64,000 nucleotides of DNA from an uncultured Clostridia bacterium (GTDB lineage Bacteria > Bacillota > Clostridia > Lachnospirales > Lachnospiraceae): assembly GCA_947303805.1 (NCBI GenBank), contig CAMYZE010000004.1:148852-212851 (forward strand), in the 5' to 3' direction. How positions within the stretch are numbered: the first letter of the stretch is position 1; each line of letters opens with the position of its first letter. This document shows positions 54,249 through 62,157 of the stretch, in pieces. The notes below the pieces were generated by a model. The model made no database searches, was not told the origin of the DNA, and worked only from the letters and a program-made list of their open reading frames with translations. Made by a program: the position numbers and the translations under genes.

Positions 54249-55988
54249 TTATTTATACATTTGATCCACTTTCTGGTAATCAACCTTGCCAAAAAGTGTA
54301 AGTGGTATATAGTCAATTATTTTATAATCAACTGGTCTTAAATGTTTTAAAAGTACTTCGTCAGCATGTTTTTTTAAATCTTCTATTATAGTTTCTTGAG
54401 TGCTCGCAGTAGCACCTTTCTTTAGCTGCACAAGTAATACCGGCACATTGAAACATTCCTTATCTGGTCTTGGTACTGCCACACATCTCTCGACAATGTC
54501 GAGATGTTTAAATGCATCTTCTATATCTGAATAATCTATTTTAAAATTAACACCTCGAGTTACCCCTGGAAATTGATAATAGAATGACCTTGACTTTCTT
54601 GATTTATAGAATACAAAACCTTCTTCATCTACATAGCCAAGGTCTCCACTGTGGAACCAAAGTTTTCCGTCCTTATGCACTTGAAGTACTTCTTTTGTTT
54701 TCTCAGGCATGCCGATATATCCGAGCATAGTAGAAGGCGACTGAATGCAAAGTTCTCCAATCTCGTTGTACTTCTTTTCCTCACCAGTATCAGGATCAAA
54801 TGCAGCTATAATAGTTTTCACAAATGGAAGTCCAACTGAACCAGTTTTATGATGTGACTGTGTGTTTACACAGGCTGCCGCACAAACTTCTGTAAGACCG
54901 AAACCATTTAAAATTACTTCTTTACTATTATTTCTTCTAAAATAATTATTTATTTTTTCTTCAAGTTCTGGAGTCAAAACATCACTGCCAGTTATAGGGT
55001 CTATCATGCAAGATAAGTCTATTTTTTTATTTTGATCGACAAAAGTTTCCCAAATCTGTGGCATAAATGCTACATGATTTACTTTATCGTGCCTAAACGC
55101 ATCTACAAGTAAATTGTTTCCTGGCATCCTCATGACAATTTTCATACCATGACGAACTGACTCATGAAGTCCTGTAGTGATAGCAAAAGCATGATACATT
55201 GGTACAGCACACAGACAACTATCATTCTTACTTATTCTACTATTTTGTGCACTGTATTGTTCAAGACAATTGTTTATTGCCTTGCTACTTACAAGTGCAC
55301 CTTTACTATGTCCACTTGTACCGCTTGTAGGAAATACTATAGTTGGGTCATCACCTTTTACTTCATAGTCAACTTCCCTACGAGTATCTCCGAGTTTCAT
55401 AAACTCTTGCCAATTAATTGAATTTAATTCTTGTGGAACTTTATATCTCACCAATCCATAAAATCTTGATATAAATTTAGATATGAGTATCATAGAATCA
55501 AGAGCACTCAAGCTTATAACATACTGTGGCATCTTGTCATTTGGTATGTCTTTAAACTTATTTGCAAACATATCAAATGTAAAAAGAAAATTGCTATTTA
55601 CTTTTGTGACATTTGCAGGGACCACTTCGTCTAGTTCAAATGGATTGATAAAATTTACTATCGCTCCAATCTTACTAATTGCATACACAAGATAAATAAC
55701 TTCAGGCGCTATAAATACACAGAGAGAAACATAGTCACCTTTTTTGACACCGATACTCAAGAGTGCATTTGCAACTCTCTCAACCTTGTCGCGAATATAA
55801 TCGTATCTAAATGTTGCTCCATAATAATCAAGCATCACTCGTTTCTTGCCGTAAAGTTCTTCAGCTTCCTTAAAAACTTCGTAAAGTGTTTTGTTCGAAA
55901 GCTCTACGTTGATTGCCTCATCACTCAAATAATTAAGCCAAGGCTTATCAATGGACGCATATCCACTGACTTTCTTTTCCTTATTCAT
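54249..55988 (-). CDS. AMP-binding (acyl-CoA synthetase-like) enzyme
   Basis: This 579-residue member of the adenylate-forming superfamily has the phosphate-binding loop FPTSGTSGHSKGALVSS near 225, a later adenine motif GFGLTEVCAAACV near 365, HSGDLGYVDEEGFVFYKSRKSR near 445, and the C-terminal lysine in LTLFGKVDYQKV near 568. The segment after FYKSRKSR departs from the usual GRxK...G pattern, so the substrate is unclear: fatty acid, aryl acid or other. The ATG at 55988 is preferred because GGGAGGAAAA lies before it; the GTG at 56000 is within that ribosome binding site. Confidence 0.85.
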   Translation of the reverse strand: MNKEKKVSGYASIDKPWLNYLSDEAINVELSNKTLYEVFKEAEELYGKKRVMLDYYGATFRYDYIRDKVERVANALLSIGVKKGDYVSLCVFIAPEVIYLVYAISKIGAIVNFINPFELDEVVPANVTKVNSNFLFTFDMFANKFKDIPNDKMPQYVISLSALDSMILISKFISRFYGLVRYKVPQELNSINWQEFMKLGDTRREVDYEVKGDDPTIVFPTSGTSGHSKGALVSSKAINNCLEQYSAQNSRISKNDSCLCAVPMYHAFAITTGLHESVRHGMKIVMRMPGNNLLVDAFRHDKVNHVAFMPQIWETFVDQNKKIDLSCMIDPITGSDVLTPELEEKINNYFRRNNSKEVILNGFGLTEVCAAACVNTQSHHKTGSVGLPFVKTIIAAFDPDTGEEKKYNEIGELCIQSPSTMLGYIGMPEKTKEVLQVHKDGKLWFHSGDLGYVDEEGFVFYKSRKSRSFYYQFPGVTRGVNFKIDYSDIEDAFKHLDIVERCVAVPRPDKECFNVPVLLVQLKKGATASTQETIIEDLKKHADEVLLKHLRPVDYKIIDYIPLTLFGKVDYQKVDQMYK

Positions 55989-56014
55989 TTTTCCTCCCAC
56001 AAAATTATGCTATC

Positions 56015-56031
56015 CTACATTATAAATGTAG
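56015..56031 (-). promoter_or_regulatory. Palindrome overlapping a -10 box of the AMP-binding gene
   Basis: CTACATT-ATA-AATGTAG is a perfect 7-bp inverted repeat. The minus strand contains TATAAT across its centre (56024-56019), suitably placed 31 bp before the start codon. An operator on a promoter is plausible; no strong -35 is seen. Confidence 0.45.
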
Positions 56032-56100
56032 TTTGCGATTGCTTCCCACAACCACGATTAAATTTGTCCGCCGCCGTTAAAATTTTTATTTAAAATATTA

Positions 56101-56751
56101 TTATGTTCTAGCTTTGATAAGTGATGCGTCTTTTAGTTGCACGTATTTGCTTTCGCCCTCGTAATAAATATCAAAAACACCTGTTACTATTATATTGTCA
56201 CCTTCATTTGGATAGTCATCAGGATACTTGTGATCACCTGCCCACAAAAATTCCATTCCTTGTTGGCAACAAGCAGTTGCATCTTTTATTATGCAAGTAT
56301 AGTAATTTCTCTCTGGGTACTTATATACAGCAAGTTTTCCATTCATTCTAACTACCTTGCCAACATAACTTTCAGGAGCAGTCATCATATTATTTACTTC
56401 TGAATAAACCATAGTAGAGCTAAGTCTTGTCAGATCTACATCAATGTCAGAAGCCTGTGTCACCTTACCTGCGTTACTGCTTGGCTTTTTCATATTTGAG
56501 CCACCATTAATCTGGCTTGATCCACCAGAAATTATTGGCTTTGCACTTGATTTGTTATTATTATCATCCGGATTAGTTATATTTCCTCCATGATTCTTAT
56601 CATCAGTTGTACTGCCTCCAGTTTTTTCTTGTAAAACCTGATTTACTGTCTTAGATGATGAATTAGATGTTTTGCTCGCGGTTTTCTTTGAACCGCAAGA
56701 AGTAGAAATGAGTATAAGAATTATTATCCCTACAATTACTTTTCTTTTCAT
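56101..56751 (-). CDS. Lipoprotein with OB-fold-like C-terminal domain
   Basis: This is a 216-residue lipoprotein: signal MKRKVIVGIIILILISTSC with lipobox Cys at 19, then a low-complexity Ser/Asn/Gly/Lys linker (20-105), then a compact domain. The domain contains KVVRMNGKLAVY, CIIKDATACCQQGMEFLW and DNIIVTGVFDIYYEG, a pattern resembling the C-terminal OB-like domain of DUF1980/TIGR03943 proteins, with a CC pair followed by G-x-EF. Binding of a metal or small ligand is possible. The ATG at 56751 starts the signal peptide. It is encoded 15 bp downstream of asd. Confidence 0.7.
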   Translation of the reverse strand: MKRKVIVGIIILILISTSCGSKKTASKTSNSSSKTVNQVLQEKTGGSTTDDKNHGGNITNPDDNNNKSSAKPIISGGSSQINGGSNMKKPSSNAGKVTQASDIDVDLTRLSSTMVYSEVNNMMTAPESYVGKVVRMNGKLAVYKYPERNYYTCIIKDATACCQQGMEFLWAGDHKYPDDYPNEGDNIIVTGVFDIYYEGESKYVQLKDASLIKART

Positions 56752-56766
56752 AATTATCACACTCCT

Positions 56767-57789
56767 TTATATAAATAATTCAAGTATCTGTACTGCATTT
56801 GTTGCTGCACCTTTTCTTATTTGGTCACCGCAGCACCAAAGGGTTATACCATTTTCAAAAACTAAATCTTGTCTTATACGGCCAACTTCAACTATATCTT
56901 TATCTGTAGTATTAAGTGGCATAGGATATAGATGATTCTTTTGATCGTCAACTAATTTTACTCCATTTACATTTGATAAAACTCTTTTTACTTCATCAAC
57001 AGTAAGTTTCTTTTCTAAATCAAGTGTAACTGATATGCTATGTGATCTCATCACTGGCACTCTTATACAAGTACATGTCACTTTCAAGTCAGGTAAATGC
57101 ATTATTTTTCTTGATTCATTTTGCATTTTCATCTCTTCAGTTGTGAAATCATTTTCTGTAAATGATCCAATACAAGGAATCAAATTATATGCGATTTGAT
57201 ATTTAAATGCATTTGGTGTAAGTTCGTCTATCTTATGATTTGGGATATCGCTATGCTTTGCAAGATATTCAACCTGCTCATCAAGTGCTTGCATCCCACC
57301 AACTCCTGCACCACTTACAGCCTGATATGTTGATGCTATCATACTTTTAATTTTTGAAACTTTATTAATACCATAGACAGCCATATCTGTTATTATAGTA
57401 GAACAATTTGGATTGGCAATAATTCCCTTATTTTTTTTTGCATCTTCGCCGTTTATCTCTGGCACTACAAGTGGAACTTCAGGATCCATCCTAAATGCTG
57501 ATGAGTTATCGATAAATACTGCTCCAGCTTTCACAATTGCAGGTGCATATATTTTTGAAAACTCTGCTTCGACAGCACCTAAAACAAAATCCATACCGTC
57601 AAAAGAGTTATTGCCTGCCTCTTCAATAGTAAGCTCACGCTCCTTACCAGCTATATTTACTTTAACTTTTTTACCTGCAGATTTTTTTGACGCAAGAAGT
57701 TTTAGTTCACAGTCAATTTTTCTCTCTTCTATACATTTTATCATCTGCATACCTACGGCGCCAGTGGCACCTAATATTGCTACTTTCAT
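56767..57789 (-). CDS. asd: Aspartate-semialdehyde dehydrogenase
   Basis: This 340-residue enzyme makes aspartate semialdehyde, the branch point for lysine, threonine and methionine. The NADP-binding loop GATGAVGMQM is at residues 7-16; the catalytic cysteine is in NPNCSTIITDM near 127; ASTYQAVSGAGVGGM near 153 is conserved. AGGAGGAAATAATG sets the start at 57789; longer in-frame readings would translate dispersed-repeat sequence. It follows lysC on the same strand, with three repeat units between. Confidence 0.95.
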   Translation of the reverse strand: MKVAILGATGAVGMQMIKCIEERKIDCELKLLASKKSAGKKVKVNIAGKERELTIEEAGNNSFDGMDFVLGAVEAEFSKIYAPAIVKAGAVFIDNSSAFRMDPEVPLVVPEINGEDAKKNKGIIANPNCSTIITDMAVYGINKVSKIKSMIASTYQAVSGAGVGGMQALDEQVEYLAKHSDIPNHKIDELTPNAFKYQIAYNLIPCIGSFTENDFTTEEMKMQNESRKIMHLPDLKVTCTCIRVPVMRSHSISVTLDLEKKLTVDEVKRVLSNVNGVKLVDDQKNHLYPMPLNTTDKDIVEVGRIRQDLVFENGITLWCCGDQIRKGAATNAVQILELFI

Positions 57790-57806
57790 TATTTCCTCCT
57801 TTGTTG

Positions 57807-57889
57807 CCGCTCGCACAGCTCGCGGCTACGAGTACAGGCAAGCTTCGCGAGCCCAGTTTTAACATGTATGGGCGAGCTTCGCGAGTCCT
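57807..57889. repeat. Dispersed repeat, three units between asd and lysC
   Basis: 57807-57830 (minus orientation) is GTAG-CCGC-GA-GC-TGT-GC-GA-GCGG, with the outer stem changed on both sides. 57832-57854 begins GTACAGGCAAGC and ends GCGAGCCC. 57866-57889 is GTAT-GGGC-GA-GC-TTC-GC-GA-GTCC. Confidence 0.88.
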
Positions 57890-57896
57890 ATTTTAC

Positions 57897-59219
57897 TTAG
57901 TTTATAAATTTTTTATATATGCACTGGATGGATTTTTCGAAATCATCTCCATCCACGCCAACTATGATACATATCTCATCAGAACCTTGCGAAATAATTT
58001 TAATGTTTATGTCATTTGCACCGAGTTCTGCAAATATCTGTCCTGACATTCTCTTTTTGTTTCTCATTCTGCGACCAACTACTGCCACAAGTGCAATTCC
58101 ATCTATAACTTTCACTTCATCACAATCTAGACCCTCTTTAAGTTCATCAACAATCTCATAATAATACTTTTTTATCTTAGAAGTTGCTACCACCACATCT
58201 ACACTGTCGACTCCAGATGGACAAAACTCTACGCTAATTCCGTATTTTTCAAAAACTGACAAAATCTTTCTCATAAATCCAACTTCACTAGACATATGAT
58301 TCTTTATGCAAGTAACTACAGAAAAATCCTTCTTTCCTGTAATTCCTGTTATAGCGTGTTTTACACCTTCGTCAACTTTATCGTCAAATGTTGCTAAAAT
58401 CATCGTACCAGGATTATCTGGCTCATTTGTATTTTTTATATTGATTGGAATATTTTTTTCTTTCACTGGAAATACTGCTTCATCATGCAATACATTTGCT
58501 CCCATATAGCTCATCTCTCTAAGTTCGCTATAAGTTATAGTATCAATTCTTTGTGGGTTTGAAACTATCCTTGGGTCACACACAAGTATACCTGATACAT
58601 CTGTCCAGTTTTCGTAGAGATCGGCATTTAAAAGATTCGCAAGGATAGAACCTGTGATATCTGATCCTCCGCGACTCATAACTTTTATCTTGCCATCAGG
58701 CATAGACCCATAAAATCCTGGGAATACTATTTTTTTATTAGTATTCAAATATTTCTGCAATGCTTTATTTGTTTTATCCATATTAATAGTTTGATTGTAG
58801 TCGAATTTGAATACATCTTTTGCGTCAACAAATTCTGCATCTAAATATTCGGCAAGCATAAGGGCGGTGAGATATTCCCCTCGAGACACTAGATAATCTG
58901 TGTCATTATCGATAGCTATATCATCTTTTATTTTCTTAAACTCCTTTTCTAAATCTAATTTAAGTCCAAGAACCTCTTTAATATTATAATATTTCTTTTC
59001 AATCAAAGAGAAAATGTCATTTACAGAAACTTTGTATTTCACATGAGTATGTGCGATATAAAGAAGGTCTGTTACTTTATAATCATCCTTTCCTTCTTTT
59101 CCGCAGGCAGATGTAACTACAAACTTTCTTGAATCTTCTGCATTTACAATATTTTTTACCTTTTTAAATTGTTCGGCATTGGCTACTGATGAGCCACCGA
59201 ATTTTACCACCTTTATCAT
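57897..59219 (-). CDS. lysC: Aspartate kinase
   Basis: This 440-residue enzyme phosphorylates aspartate, the first step of the aspartate family. MIKVVKFGGSSVANAEQF carries the KFGGSS motif; SRGGSDITGSILAN near 205 and the C-terminal tandem ACT domains (from about 305, ISVEFCPSGVDSVDVV and GQIFAELGANDINIKII) are present, so feedback inhibition by lysine or threonine is expected. The ATG at 59219 has AGGAGCACAC before it; the upstream in-frame reading from 59294 passes through repeat DNA and is rejected. Confidence 0.95.
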   Translation of the reverse strand: MIKVVKFGGSSVANAEQFKKVKNIVNAEDSRKFVVTSACGKEGKDDYKVTDLLYIAHTHVKYKVSVNDIFSLIEKKYYNIKEVLGLKLDLEKEFKKIKDDIAIDNDTDYLVSRGEYLTALMLAEYLDAEFVDAKDVFKFDYNQTINMDKTNKALQKYLNTNKKIVFPGFYGSMPDGKIKVMSRGGSDITGSILANLLNADLYENWTDVSGILVCDPRIVSNPQRIDTITYSELREMSYMGANVLHDEAVFPVKEKNIPINIKNTNEPDNPGTMILATFDDKVDEGVKHAITGITGKKDFSVVTCIKNHMSSEVGFMRKILSVFEKYGISVEFCPSGVDSVDVVVATSKIKKYYYEIVDELKEGLDCDEVKVIDGIALVAVVGRRMRNKKRMSGQIFAELGANDINIKIISQGSDEICIIVGVDGDDFEKSIQCIYKKFIN

Positions 59220-59230
59220 GTGTGCTCCTA

Positions 59231-59277
59231 ACGGGCGAGTTACACAAGCCCTTTGTACGGGCGAGTTAAACGAGCCC
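59231..59277. repeat. Dispersed repeat, two units carrying the hom stop codon
   Basis: ACGGGCGAGTTACACAAGCCC (59231-59251) is a partly decayed unit. 59255-59277 is GTAC-GGGC-GA-GT-TAA-AC-GA-GCCC. The hom gene ends inside the second unit: GGG CTC GTT TAA on the minus strand. Confidence 0.88.
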
Positions 59278-60351
59278 CGAATTAAACTTTGCAATAAACT
59301 TAATTTTTGGATTTCTAAGCTCTTCTACCGTCATACCTTCTACAACTTTCGCCTCACCATCATCATATCTCACATAAAACTTTTCTTTAAAATCTTTATA
59401 TTCAACTATTATTTTTTCTGTGGTGTATATTGGCACTACTGCTTTTTGATCTATTCTCACAAGGTCCTGCACTACTGAATGACCAGTTGGTAAACTTCCA
59501 GCACCAGGTCCTATGAATACAAGTCTTCCTTCAGTCTTACAATACAATTCAACATAGTTAAAATTTAATCCCACATTTGCTATGTAAGCTTTATCATCAA
59601 ATAACTCTGGTATAACTAAAATTAAATTGTTTTCTCTATCAAAAGTTGTTATAAGTTTTAGAACTAAATGATTTTTCTTAAAGTAAGCCATGTCTTCTTT
59701 TGTTAAATATCTAATTCCGAATTTCAGAACATTTTCCATGGAAAAAGATTTTCTTGTTGCGACATTTGCAGAAATAATTGTCTTATATAAAAGATCGTCT
59801 CCATCTATGTCACTTGATGGGTCTGCTTCAGCAAATCCTTTGTTCTGAGTTTCTTTAAGTGCGACATCAAAATCTACATAGCCATTTGTCATCTTATCAA
59901 GTATGTAATTGGTTGTACCGTTAAATATCGCTTTAAAACCAGTTACATCATCTACAAATGAAACTCTTGATAAATTTTCTATCCAAGGTATGCCACCTCC
60001 AACTGATGCTTCAAATAAAAAGTAGACATCATTTTCATCAGACAAGTTTATTAACTCATCATAATGAGTTGCAACCAAAAGTTTATTTGAGGTAACAACA
60101 TTTTTCTTTTTCTTCATCGCACGACTCACATAGTCAAATGCTGGGTCGCTACCTCCCATACACTCGACAATAGTGTCAATGCTTTCATCATTTAATATGA
60201 CATCAAAATCATCCACCATCTCTGGCAAATCCATTTTGCTGCCTCTTCTCTTTAAGATTTTTGACACATTAATATAATCTAGGCCATTGTTCTTGACAAT
60301 CTCATAAACGCCTTTCCCGACTGTGCCAAAGCCTAAAATCGCTATGTTCAT
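59266..60351 (-). CDS. hom: Homoserine dehydrogenase
   Basis: This 361-residue enzyme reduces aspartate semialdehyde to homoserine. The NAD(P) loop GFGTVGKGVYE is at residues 7-17. FNGTTNYILDKMTNG near 143 and GFAEADPSSDIDGDD near 172 are family signatures. No C-terminal ACT domain is present, so it is the shorter form. AAGGAGTAAGTATG gives the start. Oddity: the C-terminus ...FNSGLV-stop is partly encoded by a dispersed repeat (Gly-Leu-Val-stop), as in glgA (Gly-Leu-Ala-stop). Confidence 0.95.
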   Translation of the reverse strand: MNIAILGFGTVGKGVYEIVKNNGLDYINVSKILKRRGSKMDLPEMVDDFDVILNDESIDTIVECMGGSDPAFDYVSRAMKKKKNVVTSNKLLVATHYDELINLSDENDVYFLFEASVGGGIPWIENLSRVSFVDDVTGFKAIFNGTTNYILDKMTNGYVDFDVALKETQNKGFAEADPSSDIDGDDLLYKTIISANVATRKSFSMENVLKFGIRYLTKEDMAYFKKNHLVLKLITTFDRENNLILVIPELFDDKAYIANVGLNFNYVELYCKTEGRLVFIGPGAGSLPTGHSVVQDLVRIDQKAVVPIYTTEKIIVEYKDFKEKFYVRYDDGEAKVVEGMTVEELRNPKIKFIAKFNSGLV

Positions 60352-60374
60352 ACTTACTCCTTTTGCAACTTTAT

Positions 60375-60383
60375 ATTATAGCA
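60375..60383 (-). promoter_or_regulatory. Extended -10 promoter of hom
   Basis: The minus strand reads TGCTATAAT 24 bp upstream of the hom start, the same box as before the response regulator gene. No convincing -35 is present. Confidence 0.5.
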
Positions 60384-60434
60384 CAAAAAAAGCATATATA
60401 CTATATTGCAATTATATGCTAAAATAAGGTTATT

Positions 60435-61943
60435 ATGAAACTATATTCTACAAGAAATTTAAATGAAATCAAAAATCCTAAAGACGCCATCATTAAAGGG
60501 CTATCTGACGACGGAGGGCTTTACTGTCCAAAATATGAGGACATAGTGTCGCATAGGTTTGATATAGGAAGCCTTCTTTCAAATGATTATAAAGCAACCG
60601 CCAAACTTGTCTTTAGCACCTTCTTTGACGACTTTACAAATGTAGAAATTGACAACTGCATAAACTTAGCATACAACAAAAATAATTTTGATGAAGGCAA
60701 CGTTGCACCAGTAAGCAAAATCGGCGACAACTATTTGATGGAACTCTACCACGGTCCTACATCAGCATTTAAAGATGTCGCTCTCACCATCCTTCCACAA
60801 TTTTTGACAACTGCATATAAAAGTAAAGGTGCGAATAAAAAAGTTTATATATTAACAGCCACATCAGGTGACACAGGGAAAGCTGCTCTCTCTGGATTTA
60901 AGGATGTAGAAAATACAATTATCACTGTTTTTTATCCAACTGATGGTGTATCAAATATACAAAAACTTCAAATGCAGACATCTGAAGGAAAAAATGTTTC
61001 TGTAGTTGCATTAAAAGGTGATTTTGATGATTGCCAAAGACTTGTGAAAGAAATTTATACTGATAATGAAATCAAGAAACTTTGCGAAGAAAATAATGTA
61101 GTTTTGTCAAGTGCTAACTCAATTAATATTGGGCGACTTGTCCCACAGATAGTTTATTACATTCAAACATATATAGATTTAGTAAACGCTAATAACATAA
61201 AACTCGGCGACAAAATAAATTTCGTTGTGCCAACTGGTAACTTCGGTGACATACTTGCAGGCTTCATTGCAAAACTTCTTGGAACTCCAATTGATAAACT
61301 AATATGTGCAAGTAATGACAACAATGTCTTAACTGATTTTATAAATACAGGGGTTTACAATAAAAAGAGAAAACTCTATAAGACAATCTCACCATCAATG
61401 GACATACTTGTATCAAGTAATCTTGAGAGACTTTTATTTTTACTATCTGGAAATGATGCAAATTTAGTAAATAATCTTATGGACTCATTAAATAAAACTG
61501 GTGAATATAAAATTGATGATAGTTTATTAAATAGAATTAAAGAGCACTTCGTGGCTTATTATGCCACACAAGATGAGAGCAAAAAAACTATAAAAGATGC
61601 ATTTGAAAATGACAAAAGAATCATAGATACTCACACAGCCGTAGCCTATGCCTGTCTAAAAAAATATGTAGGGACAAACACTCGTAATGATGAGTTTCAC
61701 GAGCCCACAGTTATCCTTTCAACTGCCAGTCCTTATAAATTCGCCCACGATGTACTTAAATGCATTTGTAGCAGTGATGTTGACACAATTGACGATTTCA
61801 CATGCCTTGATAAATTAAATAAGTTAACAGGCGAGCCAATGCCAAAGAATTTAGCAGCACTTAAGACTAAAGAAAAAAGATTTGAGACAACACTTGCTTA
61901 TGAGGAATGTAAATACTTTGTTATAAACAATATTGAAAAATAA
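60435..61943 (+). CDS. thrC: Threonine synthase
   Basis: This 502-residue PLP enzyme converts O-phosphohomoserine to threonine. The PLP lysine lies in YHGPTSAFKDVAL near residue 111; SGDTGKAALSGF near 145, VPTGNFGDILAGF near 272 and STASPYKFAHD near 430 are conserved. It is divergent from hom, so the threonine branch is split over two transcripts. AAGG precedes the ATG. Oddity: residues about 412-424 (just before the conserved PTVILSTASPYKF) are encoded by DNA matching the dispersed repeat; the frame is kept and all catalytic motifs are present. Confidence 0.95.
   Translation: MKLYSTRNLNEIKNPKDAIIKGLSDDGGLYCPKYEDIVSHRFDIGSLLSNDYKATAKLVFSTFFDDFTNVEIDNCINLAYNKNNFDEGNVAPVSKIGDNYLMELYHGPTSAFKDVALTILPQFLTTAYKSKGANKKVYILTATSGDTGKAALSGFKDVENTIITVFYPTDGVSNIQKLQMQTSEGKNVSVVALKGDFDDCQRLVKEIYTDNEIKKLCEENNVVLSSANSINIGRLVPQIVYYIQTYIDLVNANNIKLGDKINFVVPTGNFGDILAGFIAKLLGTPIDKLICASNDNNVLTDFINTGVYNKKRKLYKTISPSMDILVSSNLERLLFLLSGNDANLVNNLMDSLNKTGEYKIDDSLLNRIKEHFVAYYATQDESKKTIKDAFENDKRIIDTHTAVAYACLKKYVGTNTRNDEFHEPTVILSTASPYKFAHDVLKCICSSDVDTIDDFTCLDKLNKLTGEPMPKNLAALKTKEKRFETTLAYEECKYFVINNIEK
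61668..61706. repeat. Degenerate dispersed repeat inside thrC
   Basis: GAGTTTCACGAGCCC (61692-61706) is identical over 15 bases to the unit at 22459-22473. The preceding GTAGGGACAAACACTCG looks like a second decayed unit starting with the GTAG tag. Both are translated in frame. Confidence 0.65.
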
Positions 61944-61963
61944 TCGGCAAATAAATAAAACTA

Positions 61964-61991
61964 TTGAAAAGTTATGAAGTTTTGATATAAT
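61964..61991 (+). promoter_or_regulatory. Promoter of hydG
   Basis: TTGAAA (61964-61969), a 16-bp spacer and TATAAT (61986-61991). It lies 21 bp past the thrC stop and starts a leader of about 160 nt. Confidence 0.75.
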
Positions 61992-62006
61992 AATATATAA
62001 TAAAAT

Positions 62007-62130
62007 CGTTACTCTGATTCCGAAGAACATTCTAAGGGAAAAGGTACAAATTATTTAGCTAAAATTTATTCTATATACTATTATTAGTATGTATTTTCTA
62101 TAATTTGTTACCTCCCAAGGTAACTTTTTT
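62007..62130 (+). promoter_or_regulatory. Probable transcription attenuator in the hydG leader
   Basis: The terminator is GTTACC (62107-62112), loop TCCCAA, GGTAAC (62119-62124) and six T. An alternative pairing joins AGGTACAAATTAT (62042-62054) with ATAATTTGTTACCT (62100-62113), with one bulge. That pairing would use up the left arm of the terminator, so the two structures exclude each other. A GTTAC at 62009-62013 could also compete for the right arm. The upstream 35 nt match no riboswitch I know. Confidence 0.6.
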
Positions 62131-62157
62131 ATTTTAAGAAAAACCAGGGAGGAAAAT

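Noticed and set aside
59220..59294. N-terminal extension of aspartate kinase
   Set aside because: The extra residues are translated repeat DNA and the hom 3' end; a good ribosome binding site precedes the internal ATG at 59219.
60417..60425. Extended -10 (TGCTAAAAT) directly before thrC
   Set aside because: Transcription would begin within a few bases of the ATG and cut off the AAGG site, so it is unlikely to be the main thrC promoter.
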